Source: a virus
Direction: 5' to 3' (one strand)
Virus record (IMG/VR): IMGVR_UViG_3300046675_000220
Coordinates: 1-21,062 of that record
DNA length: 21,062 bases
Shown one piece after another: positions 1 to 7,998 of the stretch. The notes under the pieces were generated by a model. The model ran no database searches. It was not told the origin of the DNA and saw only the letters and a list, made by a program, of their open reading frames with translations. Numbering within the stretch: position 1 is the first letter of the stretch; every line of letters begins with the position of its first letter. Both the position numbers and the translations under genes were made by a program.

Positions 1-286
1 CCATTAGTGGTATTCTATCGGGAGGTCCACTTACTTCCTTCGCGAATTGCAAGACAAAGGTCATATAGCGTTCTTCATTTCGGTGAAGGTGCCACTGGGG
101 CGGATAAGGCCGAGGGTCGAATTCCTTCGGAATAAGGCCAAGGTCTCCATATACGGCAATCAGCAACATGGCACAATCAGTCCCACCGCCATTTTTGCCC
201 TTTACCATTGCGTTGCTAACATAGGGTGTTCCGATCCAAGAAATTGCCTCATCGGCAATCTGTTGGCGCACAATGGCTTCGTCCAC
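1..286 (-). CDS. NlpC/P60-family tail peptidase, 3' end cut by window edge
   Basis: Ninety-five codons are visible before the left edge. The start is GTG at 286-284, with AGGA eight bases upstream overlapping the TAG stop of the preceding hub gene. The peptide has the N-terminal half of a phage NlpC/P60 (C40) cysteine peptidase: WIGTPY at residues 17-22, a glycine run followed by TDC with the candidate catalytic Cys38, then DPRPYPPQWH and LHRNEERY at about 57-74, a stretch typical of tail-associated members such as GTA gp14. The catalytic His would lie outside the window. Known role of the family: it sits in the tail tip and cuts cell-wall peptide during genome entry. Its place right after a DUF2460 and a BR0599-type protein matches the GTA gp12-gp13-gp14 order. 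The family call is strong; activity cannot be judged from half a domain. Confidence 0.88.
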   Translation of the reverse strand, partial: MDEAIVRQQIADEAISWIGTPYVSNAMVKGKNGGGTDCAMLLIAVYGDLGLIPKEFDPRPYPPQWHLHRNEERYMTFVLQFAKEVSGPPDRIPLM

Positions 287-296
287 AGTCTGGTTC

Positions 297-2420
297 CTAT
301 ACACTGATAACTACCGGAGGCACCTTGTCGAAGCCACGGAAGTTGTCCCAATTATTAAACTTAACCTTGCAGGTATTATATGACTTACTACAGCCGGGAT
401 AATATGTAACGGTATCTCCAGCCGAAGGAACGGCATTCAACGGATAAGCAAGATAAAGGCCATTATTATCGTTATTATCAATTAACACTTGTAGGCCATT
501 ATTAACGCCCGATGTAAAGAGCAACCGGCCTTGGGCAAAATATGATATTCCGTCCGCCCCTTGGTTGGGGCTAATACCGCCAGCAATATTTATCACCCTC
601 TTTGAGGCATTTAGCACCGTGCCATCAACGCCATAAGACGATTTATTCAACGAACAGCCATGATCGAAGAGGGTCCAAAGACAACCGGGTTGATAATAGT
701 TCCGAGGCATATTGACATTCAACTTAAGCAAAGAACTCTTGACCTTTAGTTCGATATGACTAGCTCCGCCCTTCGCAATACTTGAGGTATAGCCCGTGAA
801 CAAGGTCCAAACAGCCAATGGATTATGCTGAATGTCACTCGCCACATTCCCCGAATGAAACTCCCAAATGGCACGTTTGCGAACAATAATAGCCCCATCG
901 AGAAGACCCTCTTCTGCGCCAGTAAGAAACTTTGCCCCGAACATCGTATCCGTCGGAGACGCCCATATTTTCAGGCTCTGTTCGTCAACACTAAGCCCTA
1001 CCCCAATCTTGCGCTGAAGTCCCTCGAAGCGAAGTGAGCTTGCCTTCCATATAACACCATTATAGAAGATGTCGATGTCAAAGTCGGTGAAGTAATCGTT
1101 GGTCCCAAGCACCGAGGTGAATTGATATAGATGCGCCATAATGGCCCGATCGCAACAAGTTGCAAAGGCAATATACTCTTGCGGAACCCGAAACGTCTGC
1201 GTGGGCAACGGCGGAAAGAACTTAACCCTAGCCTGACCGGCGCTTAGGGCATAGGCATAATACGACATCGTGCTGGCATCGTAGTTGCGATAAAAGGCCC
1301 CAAAGCCAATGATATTGGTTAAATTCACCGGGGCGCCACTAAACAACAATTGCCCATTTGAGGTGTCGATTATCTGAAAACTCCGTTGACCACCTAGCAT
1401 CAAGGTATTGCCGACAAGATTGGACCGGCCAGGCGAATAGGCACTCGGCGCTGCATCCACTACCGGCGGCTTAACTACCCAATTGACGGTGCCGTCGAAG
1501 TTGGCCGACATAATATACCTTGGACTAAGACTATCGAACGGACTCATCCAAATAAGCACTGCATTATGTGTTACATCATATTCTACTTCGGGTATGTCTA
1601 CATAATGATATGTGGGCAGATCGGGAAAATAATCAAAGCCCCGTATAGTGCTCACGGTTGAGTTAATGAACATCCCATTAGTTATGTTGATCTTCCATAT
1701 ATCAATATCGCCATCGGTCGAATCGGTGAATTTGGTATTAACATAGATGAAATCACAACTGCCGTTATTATGCTTTGCCCCGGCAATAAGCTGATGCCGA
1801 CCAAAGACGCCGAGAAACCTAGGCGTCGGACCTAAGCCAATGGGCACCATATTAGTTCCGTCGAAAAACTCAGGCTCACCACCGACGCCAAAGTTCAGTG
1901 GATAACCCACAACCTCATGGCTAGAGGTGGTATTTACGACACCGTAAGACCCTGGACTCATAACATTGTTGATTGGCGGCGGATTGCCTGGGCTGATATA
2001 AAACGTCCCTGTGACTTTGAAGGTGCTTTTGTCTATACGAAAGAGCCGATTATATTCGGGCAACGTGCCAGGCGCTACGGTCATTGTCATATAGAGGTTG
2101 GTATTATTCCCAACACAAAGGCTATATATGCTCTGTTCGATAGGAAATCCGGGCGGAGAGCCGAAGCTCGTCCCCTCAAACATCTGGTCTAATGTAACTG
2201 TGCGAAAGACTTCCATCGTATCCGCATTGCGAACAGATATGCCCGCAATACTATTTCCGTCATCATCCCGCCCCAATACTGTCATATAAATCAATCTATT
2301 GGCCCAATCGAAGATGGTGCCACCGAATCTGTCTACGTCAGAGCCATTGGGAAAGTTCGGGTCAGGCTCTAGCTTCGTCTCCAATGTCATCATCAACGAG
2401 CCCGTTATAGTCGTACTCAT
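297..2420 (-). CDS. Baseplate hub: propeller-like N-terminus fused to BR0599/DUF2163 domain
   Basis: 707 residues. The C-terminal 300 residues (about 410-707) look like GTA gp13 / phage BR0599 proteins: HLYQFTS then YFTDFDIDIFYNGVIW at 430-458, a Cys pair at 580 and 589, and the hallmark GC-x6-C with KFNN and NFRGF at 676-697. GTA gp13 is a hub component that links the distal tail ring to the peptidase and fibre. The N-terminal 400 residues do not belong to that family. They are beta-rich with recurring short segments such as NTLMLGGQRSFQIIDTSNGQ, suggesting a beta-propeller or similar repeat fold; this is inference. The ATG overlaps the TGA of the DUF2460 gene (ATGA), so translation is probably coupled. 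The extra half may be a receptor- or polysaccharide-binding module. The BR0599 call is confident; the N-terminal function is unknown. Confidence 0.8.
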   Translation of the reverse strand: MSTTITGSLMMTLETKLEPDPNFPNGSDVDRFGGTIFDWANRLIYMTVLGRDDDGNSIAGISVRNADTMEVFRTVTLDQMFEGTSFGSPPGFPIEQSIYSLCVGNNTNLYMTMTVAPGTLPEYNRLFRIDKSTFKVTGTFYISPGNPPPINNVMSPGSYGVVNTTSSHEVVGYPLNFGVGGEPEFFDGTNMVPIGLGPTPRFLGVFGRHQLIAGAKHNNGSCDFIYVNTKFTDSTDGDIDIWKINITNGMFINSTVSTIRGFDYFPDLPTYHYVDIPEVEYDVTHNAVLIWMSPFDSLSPRYIMSANFDGTVNWVVKPPVVDAAPSAYSPGRSNLVGNTLMLGGQRSFQIIDTSNGQLLFSGAPVNLTNIIGFGAFYRNYDASTMSYYAYALSAGQARVKFFPPLPTQTFRVPQEYIAFATCCDRAIMAHLYQFTSVLGTNDYFTDFDIDIFYNGVIWKASSLRFEGLQRKIGVGLSVDEQSLKIWASPTDTMFGAKFLTGAEEGLLDGAIIVRKRAIWEFHSGNVASDIQHNPLAVWTLFTGYTSSIAKGGASHIELKVKSSLLKLNVNMPRNYYQPGCLWTLFDHGCSLNKSSYGVDGTVLNASKRVINIAGGISPNQGADGISYFAQGRLLFTSGVNNGLQVLIDNNDNNGLYLAYPLNAVPSAGDTVTYYPGCSKSYNTCKVKFNNWDNFRGFDKVPPVVISV

Positions 2421-3085
2421 GGCTTAACACTCTCGAACTTGACTTCTTTTGCTTCCCATCGGTTAAGGAGAATTTGACTAAAATCAAGATGATCTTCTAG
2501 AAATCGACAGCGGAAATAAAAGTGGAGGTCCATATTTATGGCAACATTCGCTCCTGGGGCACTAGTAAAGACGATATTGGTATTCGTATCATCCATGCTA
2601 TAGGTGCTCGGGTCTTGCGCTATGCCATTTAAGTAAACCGCCTCTATGGTATTAACCCCACCAACGGGCATAAACATAGGCGGAGCAAACGGGCCTGAGC
2701 CCCAATTCACAATAACGGGAAAAGACATTCGGTTTCCATCGCCAAGGCCAATCACCTGGTCGAGACGAGAGTTATCGTCGGGATCTTCGAAATAAAACTC
2801 CCCGTAAGAGCCTTTACAAAGAAGGAAGAGGCCTGAGATTTGCTCAAACTCCCGAAAGCCAAGTTGCGTATAATCTGGCACGGTATTCTGTGTCTGCTCT
2901 CTAAGCCAAGTATAAGTCAGGGTAAAGGCCCAGCGTGGAAATGCGGCACAGGCGAGTTGGGTTTCTCTTCCAGTTGCCCCGATCGTAACTCTCGATGCCA
3001 ATATGGGCTTCTTCTTAACACTCCAGCCGATAGAGGGAAGTGCGGGAAATACCGGAGTAGGAACAGGGTAGAAGATATATGACAT
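2417..3085 (-). CDS. DUF2460 distal tail protein (GTA gp12-like)
   Basis: 222 residues, close to the usual length of DUF2460 (TIGR02217) proteins. Family motifs in order: FPALPSIGWSVKKKPI at 13-28, a GRE step at 39-41, FPRWAFTLTYTWLRE at 49-63, FLLCKGSYGEFYFEDPDDN at 87-105, GLGDGNR at 113-119, VYLNG at 150-154, and CRFLEDHLDF at 193-202 with RW at 209-210. In the GTA this protein forms the distal tail ring at the end of the tail tube, to which the hub binds. The ATG lies within one arm of a conserved intergenic hairpin motif, and the likely ribosome site (TAGGG, six to seven bases before ATG) lies inside that motif, so folding could affect its translation. The neighbouring upstream gene ends in a divergent copy of the same domain. 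Confidence 0.88.
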   Translation of the reverse strand: MSYIFYPVPTPVFPALPSIGWSVKKKPILASRVTIGATGRETQLACAAFPRWAFTLTYTWLREQTQNTVPDYTQLGFREFEQISGLFLLCKGSYGEFYFEDPDDNSRLDQVIGLGDGNRMSFPVIVNWGSGPFAPPMFMPVGGVNTIEAVYLNGIAQDPSTYSMDDTNTNIVFTSAPGANVAINMDLHFYFRCRFLEDHLDFSQILLNRWEAKEVKFESVKP

Positions 3086-3103
3086 AGAAATTCCCTACCC
3101 CAT
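3079..3103. repeat. Intergenic hairpin motif, copy 4 (divergent, inverted orientation)
   Basis: On the plus strand the right arm CTACCCCAT (3095-3103) follows a seven-base loop and a degenerate left arm ATGACATAG. The stretch TAGAAATTCCCTACCCCA is identical to the minus-strand reading of the copy at 8625-8653, so this copy lies inverted relative to the other three. It overlaps the start codon and ribosome site of the DUF2460 gene. Pairing is weaker than in the capsid-gene copy because it includes one mismatch and wobble pairs. Confidence 0.65.
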
Positions 3104-3129
3104 CTCTCTATTGCTCGCTTCGCTCGCCA

Positions 3130-4962
3130 CTATTGACACCCAGGCCAATACACAGCCCGGAACTTAAGACTCGGAACGGTCCAACGGTTCTTGCTAAACT
3201 CTTCAAACTCTTGCTCATCTTCTACGAAGCGGCAGACATAATAATACCCAAAGGTCATCGTAATCGTGGCATTCGCCGCAGGTGGGGTGTGGAAGTTAAT
3301 GAAATTGCGACTAATACCATAGGTATTAGGATTAACGACATGGCCATTTATCTTCACATTAGTTACCGTCCCTATCATCCCAACCGGTTCGGCAGTGGCT
3401 ATACTTGCCTGTCCCCAAGTGCGAAACACAGTAAAGTCCTTCTGTGTCGAATCTCCAATACCAATTATCTGATCGGTTCTGCTATCGTCCCAAGGTGCAT
3501 CAAAGGCAAAGATACCCGTTTGACCATACATCATCAGCCAAGTCTGAACGAGACTTTGGTATTGCTGATAACCAACAAGATCGTCATATGGTATCTGGTT
3601 CTGCGTCTGATCCAATAGTTCTTCGAAAAGTATCTCTATATCCCAAAGAGGATAAAGTTGTTGCATCACGCGCATTTCACGAAGGGATTTAGTCGTACCT
3701 AGGGTTGTGTCCATAACGATGCTTAGTTTAATGGGGAAACCGATTGGCAATGGCGGGAATAATGGAATAGGGCCACAGGCAAGCTCGTCACCTGTTGTCA
3801 ATATGGCATCAAACCGATCAAATGAACTAATGGTGTCACTAAGACTAAAGATGGCATTTATGATAATGATAAAGTCATCATCGCTAGAGACGAAGTCATT
3901 GTATGCGACGAATTGTGTTTCAAATTCGTCAAATTCGTCACTAGAACTTGCTGTGTCACTAAGACTCGTATGATAACTAACGGCCCCAAAGACACTCAGA
4001 ACGTCTGCCGTAGTTACACTGTCACTAAGACTAAAGTTAGGGGCAAAGACACGAACGAAGCTATCGCTTGTTGCTGCGCTATCGGTTAGTGCTTCTGGAA
4101 AATCTCTCGCCGCAACACTAAAGGCGTCAGATGTTGCTACCGTGTCACTAAGGAGGAAAGAGCTTAGGACCGAACCCCAATGCTCAACCGCCACTTGCGT
4201 GACTTGAATGGGGGCATCAGCACTGTACCAATGTTCTAAGGCACTTTGCGTAACTTGAATAGGCGTAACGTCCCGGAACCACTCTTCAACGCTAACTTGT
4301 GTTACTTGAACCGGAACATTGGTTGTAAACCACTCCTCTACGGCAACTTGTGTTGCAATAGCATTAGTGGGGCTAGTTGTTCCTGATGTAAAGCCCGAGG
4401 TAAACCCACTCGGCACCGTGCCCGTGAATGCCGTGTCGCCGAAGTTGGCGGTGGCGACATTGCCGGTGCCGCCAAAACTCACAGCCGGATACAGCGGAAT
4501 GCCGTCGCCCAAGGTGCAAGCTACACCCCCGGCGCCTATCGCCGGATTTGCCGAAGCGGAACCGTTCCAATTCCCCGCCGCGCCTTTGCGAAACCAAGCC
4601 AGTCTGGCGCCCACATCGAACGCGATGCAAACCACGTCACCCGAAGTGAAGGAACCGATGTTGTTCCCGATGTTAGTCCCGTCGAGTAGGATGTTGCCGG
4701 TTGATGCAACTCCGCAGTTTCCCACAGCACCGGCAGTGGCAAAGCCGCTAGACAGGGTGGCGTTGATCGAGAATGCCCCGTATGTCGCCGTCGTGACTAC
4801 GGTGGTGGCAGTGACCTCCCAATAGAATTTGCCTGTGATCTGTTTGTCGATGGCACGAACGGTGCCAACCACGGCAGTGGTGGCTGTCGTAGTTAAATTG
4901 TTTGTCCCCGACAGCGTAATATTCGCTGACTTGTCGCTCGGGTTCCAGGTTGTATTAGCCAA
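3130..4962 (-). CDS. SPRY-like / repeat / DUF2460 fusion tail protein
   Basis: 610 residues in four parts. Residues 35-190 resemble a SPRY/B30.2 domain (FYWEV at 46-50, GDVVCIAFD at 108-116, WFRKG at 123-127, LYPAVSF at 157-163). Residues 204-263 hold three and a half 17-residue repeats of the TQVAVEEW type. Residues 269-386 hold six copies of a 20-22-residue unit built on LSDT...SDxF. Residues 395-610 are a divergent DUF2460 domain aligning with the next gene: FDAPWDDSRTDQIIGIGD and CRFVEDEQEF against FEDPDDNSRLDQVIGLGD and CRFLEDHLDF. The start is TTG, chosen because GGAG lies eight bases upstream. The DUF2460 half could dock on the tail tip while the SPRY and repeat parts project outward as a receptor-binding or spacer arm; this is inference. 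Domain calls for the C-terminus are strong and for SPRY moderate. Confidence 0.75.
   Translation of the reverse strand: MANTTWNPSDKSANITLSGTNNLTTTATTAVVGTVRAIDKQITGKFYWEVTATTVVTTATYGAFSINATLSSGFATAGAVGNCGVASTGNILLDGTNIGNNIGSFTSGDVVCIAFDVGARLAWFRKGAAGNWNGSASANPAIGAGGVACTLGDGIPLYPAVSFGGTGNVATANFGDTAFTGTVPSGFTSGFTSGTTSPTNAIATQVAVEEWFTTNVPVQVTQVSVEEWFRDVTPIQVTQSALEHWYSADAPIQVTQVAVEHWGSVLSSFLLSDTVATSDAFSVAARDFPEALTDSAATSDSFVRVFAPNFSLSDSVTTADVLSVFGAVSYHTSLSDTASSSDEFDEFETQFVAYNDFVSSDDDFIIIINAIFSLSDTISSFDRFDAILTTGDELACGPIPLFPPLPIGFPIKLSIVMDTTLGTTKSLREMRVMQQLYPLWDIEILFEELLDQTQNQIPYDDLVGYQQYQSLVQTWLMMYGQTGIFAFDAPWDDSRTDQIIGIGDSTQKDFTVFRTWGQASIATAEPVGMIGTVTNVKINGHVVNPNTYGISRNFINFHTPPAANATITMTFGYYYVCRFVEDEQEFEEFSKNRWTVPSLKFRAVYWPGCQ
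3805..4158 (-). repeat. Six in-frame LSD-type repeats, about 20-22 residues each
   Basis: The unit core is L-[ST]-D-[ST] followed by about five residues and [SA]-D-x-[FL]. The aspartates of the core recur at residues 273, 294, 314, 336, 356 and 376 of the fusion protein. Partial DNA conservation remains: GTCACTAAGACT recurs on the plus strand near 3836, 3955 and 4021. The spacing is slightly irregular and unit five (YNDF) is degenerate. Confidence 0.75.
4174..4353 (-). repeat. Three and a half in-frame 17-residue TQVAVE repeats
   Basis: Residues 204-263 of the fusion protein read as units beginning TQVAVEEWF, TQVSVEEWF, TQSALEHWY and TQVAVEHWG, each ending in P-[VI]-Q-V where complete, with an exact 17-residue period. 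This TQVxVE motif is seen in other phage virion proteins; its structural meaning is not known to me. Confidence 0.8.
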
Positions 4963-4990
4963 GAGCTAGGCTCCAGTTCACGGCTTCGCC

Positions 4991-6487
4991 CTAGCTTACC
5001 ACAAGAGGACCGACGGTAATGGCATCAACCGCACTGCCAACCCAGGCCGAACCGGTATTCGGGTCAACAACATCTGTGCGCCAAGCCCATTGCCAACCCG
5101 AGGTAGAGAGTGTCAACGTCGGCGTAGAGACAGTCGTTGTGCCCGATTTTGTCCTAACACTTGCCGTACGTGAACCTGCATCGGACTTAATCATATATCC
5201 TCTCGTCACAACGGCAAAGATAGTGCTTGGCACGGGGGTTAGGGTGCCAATAGTGTAGAAATCTGCATCATTAACGGTACTATCATAGACATAACTCGTT
5301 AGGCCGTCCTCTTGGGGTTCGCTAACCACATCACTGTTGTATAAGGGGGCAAGATTGATCGTTACTGCTTGGCAGTTGTTGGCTCCTGCCGTGCCGCCTG
5401 GATTGGACGCAGGCCACGAGGCATAAACCGGCGTCGTTAAGACGATACTTCCCGCCTGGTTTGCAACATTATAGGTTATTGAGGCGTCTTGGTTAATGCC
5501 GATCCAATAGCTCTGCCCGACGGTGATATAAGCTGGCGATGGAAACACAAACGCAACGGCTGTTGTTGTCGGGTTAGTAACTTGCGTCGATGTTGCCAAC
5601 AGGGTGCCAATACTACCGCCAGTGCCTACGGCAAACAACGCCACGGTAAAATGTCCAGTCCCACCGCCGCCAGACGCATCACATCGGATACTGCCGCTGA
5701 CAACATTGCCGCTTCTATTAGCAACGAATGGCATATAATGCGCCGAGTTTGCCGCCAGCGCCTGCCCAGCCGCAAGCGTTGTGCTAACGGCCTGCGAAGG
5801 TATAGTCCCCACTTGGCTAAACTGTGCGCTAGAGGTAGTAATGGGCATACGAGTATTGCACCGAATATCGCCCATCCAAGCTACGCTAGAGGCATCACTT
5901 CGCCAAAACAAATCATCAATGTTCTGGGTTGCCGCCCCAACGTTACAACCGACCTGAAGCTTGTTGGCATAGTTATTAGTAGACGTGGGGCGAGTATTCA
6001 AGCCGCCTAGTGCATGATCGTTGCTAGTATTACCATTCTTACGAACTGCCCAACTTCCAGTTGTGTTGTTAATCACAATTTCGATTTCGAACGTATACCA
6101 TGTGTTAATAACCGGAGATGCACCCGTATATGTATCTAGCACCGTGCCAACGGACGTTCCAGACGTCAGTAATATCGCACCATCTTGGCGAAAGACAACA
6201 GCACACTGACCTGTGGTTCCATCAAGTAATTGCAAATAGGTATATAAATTAGAGCCCGAAACTACTCCAGTTTGGCGAAACGCCACAACAAGATGATGCA
6301 CGGCATCATTAACGCCGCTACTCTTTGCCAAATATAACGCACCATTAGTGGAGTAAAGTGCTTGACTACCCGAAAACCTACCTGCCCCTAGGAGAAAACT
6401 GCCCGTGCTTCCACTGTCCCAGTAGCCGTTGACCGTATCGGCCGGAAGTGCATACAGATCAAATCCATCGCCAAATGACCAAGCCAC
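4991..6487 (-). CDS. Lectin-like virion protein, paralogue 2
   Basis: 498 residues from a GTG start at 6487-6485. I chose this start because GGGAGG lies nine bases upstream, the same layout as in the neighbouring paralogue, and because the protein then begins AWSFGDGFDLY against AYTFGDGFDLY. An upstream frame to 6649 exists but would overlap the previous gene and lacks similarity. Residues 1-210 resemble a concanavalin/LamG-type jelly roll (TWYTFEIEIVINNTTG, then IDDLFWRSD). A middle beta domain contains YITVGQSYWIGI. The last 110 residues (EDGLTSYVYDSTVNDADFY, KSDAGSRTASV, DPNTGSAW) closely match the paralogue. It probably belongs to the tail or capsid surface and may bind glycans; this is inference. 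The middle region differs most between the two copies. Confidence 0.8.
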   Translation of the reverse strand: MAWSFGDGFDLYALPADTVNGYWDSGSTGSFLLGAGRFSGSQALYSTNGALYLAKSSGVNDAVHHLVVAFRQTGVVSGSNLYTYLQLLDGTTGQCAVVFRQDGAILLTSGTSVGTVLDTYTGASPVINTWYTFEIEIVINNTTGSWAVRKNGNTSNDHALGGLNTRPTSTNNYANKLQVGCNVGAATQNIDDLFWRSDASSVAWMGDIRCNTRMPITTSSAQFSQVGTIPSQAVSTTLAAGQALAANSAHYMPFVANRSGNVVSGSIRCDASGGGGTGHFTVALFAVGTGGSIGTLLATSTQVTNPTTTAVAFVFPSPAYITVGQSYWIGINQDASITYNVANQAGSIVLTTPVYASWPASNPGGTAGANNCQAVTINLAPLYNSDVVSEPQEDGLTSYVYDSTVNDADFYTIGTLTPVPSTIFAVVTRGYMIKSDAGSRTASVRTKSGTTTVSTPTLTLSTSGWQWAWRTDVVDPNTGSAWVGSAVDAITVGPLVVS

Positions 6488-6506
6488 GCTTCGCATCCTC
6501 CCGTTA

Positions 6507-7985
6507 TTAGGTGACGATAATTGGCCCGATTTGGGCAAGCGCCACATTCGCCGCCGACCAAGCCAAGGTGGTATTCGGATCAACAGTATCAGTCCTATAT
6601 AGCCAAGTCCAGGTATTAGTTGAAAGAGAGGGATTTGGGCTTTGCACAACGGTCGAGCCTGACTTTAGCTGAACACTCACCGACCTTGACCCTGCATCTG
6701 TCTTCTGCACAAAGGCCCTTGTCGTCACGGCAACGGTTGAATTTGGCACACTAGCTATAGTCGAGATGTTGTATAGATCATTGTGCCCGGTGGTGTTATC
6801 GGTGACATAACTGTTGCCGGCGTCTTCCTGAAATTCCCCTACAAACGCAGCGTTAGGTGGCGAAGAGAGAGTTACCACAACTGCCGCAAATAAACCTGGT
6901 GAACCGCTAGTAAGCGAAGGGGGATTAGTTGATGGAAAAGACGCATAGGTAGTGGCGCCATTAAAATTAGCTGCTTGAGTAGGCGAGCAATTAAATGAAG
7001 TGTTACCACCTAGACATACAGCAATATAATAGGTATTTCCCCTAGTTACCGAAACAGGCGACGGGAATGTAAACGTAGCAATCCCCGTCCCTGGAGCTAC
7101 TAACGGAGTTGCCGATCCTAATGGAGTTCCCGGAGCACCAGCGTTGCTATTATCATAAATACTCGCCTTAAGGGTGGCTGCTGTGGCCGAAAAAAGCGAG
7201 ATCGTAGCTGAACCTATAGCACCAGTAAAAGACGCAACAAAGGCCGTATAATAGGCTGCATTAGTAACCGCGCCTACAGTCGTACTAAGCGTAGCAAGGG
7301 TTTGCGTGACGGGATTAGGGCTTTGTGTGAACTGAACACTAGCGTCAGTTGTTGGCATTCGCGTGTAGCAGCGAATATCCCCTAGCCATGTCCCGGTGCT
7401 AGCGCCCGATTGCCAAAACACATCATCGACATTGTGATTAACACTTGCATTTAAGCCAAGGGTTAGGCGATTGGCATAGGCATTGGCACTGTTTTGCGTA
7501 TCAAGACTAGTGGCGCTGAAGTCGTTGCTGACGTTACCGTTCTTCCGAACATTAAACACACCAGTTGTGTTATTGATCGAAATTTCAAACTCAAAGGCAT
7601 ACCAAGTATTTGCTGCCAGTACGGCACCAGTATAAGTAGCCAATGTCGTTCCAGTTGGACCACCAGACGTTAACACAATAGCACCGTCAGAACGAAAGAC
7701 GATAGAACATTGGGCCGTGGCTCCATCGGAGAGTTGCAAATAAACCCCTAGGGTTGTGCCACTTATTGTTGCCGTTTGCAAATAGGCCACAACAACATGA
7801 TGTACGGCATCATTGGCGCCACTATTCTTAACAAAGGTATTAGTCGTTCCCATGAATATAGCGCGGCTATTACTGAAGCGCCCAGCCACTAGCGAAGCAT
7901 TTGACGAACCACTGTCCCAAAAGCCAACAAAGGCATCGGCTATTGTGGTATAGAGATCAAATCCATCACCAAAGGTATAGGCCAC
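6507..7985 (-). CDS. Lectin-like virion protein, paralogue 1
   Basis: 492 residues from a GTG start with AGGGAG nine bases upstream, overlapping the TAG of the preceding gene. Layout: jelly-roll-like N-terminal domain (FGDGFDLY at 5-12, TWYAFEFEISINNTTG at 127-142, VDDVFWQSG at 186-194), a linker DIRCYTRMPTTDASVQF at 203-219, a middle beta domain (TRGNTYYIAVCL at 314-325), and a C-terminal domain (GNSYVTDNTTGHNDLYNI at 390-407, QKTDAGSRSVSVQLKSGS at 427-444, DPNTTLAW at 469-476). The C-terminal pattern occurs in other phage surface or fibre proteins. The gene ends ten bases before its paralogue begins, so the pair looks like a tandem duplication. No enzymatic motif is visible. Confidence 0.8.
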   Translation of the reverse strand: MAYTFGDGFDLYTTIADAFVGFWDSGSSNASLVAGRFSNSRAIFMGTTNTFVKNSGANDAVHHVVVAYLQTATISGTTLGVYLQLSDGATAQCSIVFRSDGAIVLTSGGPTGTTLATYTGAVLAANTWYAFEFEISINNTTGVFNVRKNGNVSNDFSATSLDTQNSANAYANRLTLGLNASVNHNVDDVFWQSGASTGTWLGDIRCYTRMPTTDASVQFTQSPNPVTQTLATLSTTVGAVTNAAYYTAFVASFTGAIGSATISLFSATAATLKASIYDNSNAGAPGTPLGSATPLVAPGTGIATFTFPSPVSVTRGNTYYIAVCLGGNTSFNCSPTQAANFNGATTYASFPSTNPPSLTSGSPGLFAAVVVTLSSPPNAAFVGEFQEDAGNSYVTDNTTGHNDLYNISTIASVPNSTVAVTTRAFVQKTDAGSRSVSVQLKSGSTVVQSPNPSLSTNTWTWLYRTDTVDPNTTLAWSAANVALAQIGPIIVT

Positions 7986-7998
7986 GGTTCGAGGCTCC

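Noticed and set aside
47-307. Plus-strand open frame of 86 codons at the left edge
   Set aside because: Antisense to the NlpC/P60 peptidase frame, which carries clear catalytic-region motifs.
3111-3128. GCGAGCGAAGCGAGC-type sequence also seen near 18758-18771
   Set aside because: One copy is inside the capsid gene and the motif is common in many genomes; two copies do not support a function.
4319-4825. Plus-strand open frame of 168 codons, Pro/Val/Ala-rich
   Set aside because: Antisense to the SPRY-like part of the fusion protein; its composition follows from the opposite strand's Thr/Gly/Ala codons.
6488-6649. 54-codon N-terminal extension of lectin-like paralogue 2
   Set aside because: It overlaps the upstream paralogue, has no match in the other copy, and GTG at 6487 has the proper ribosome site.
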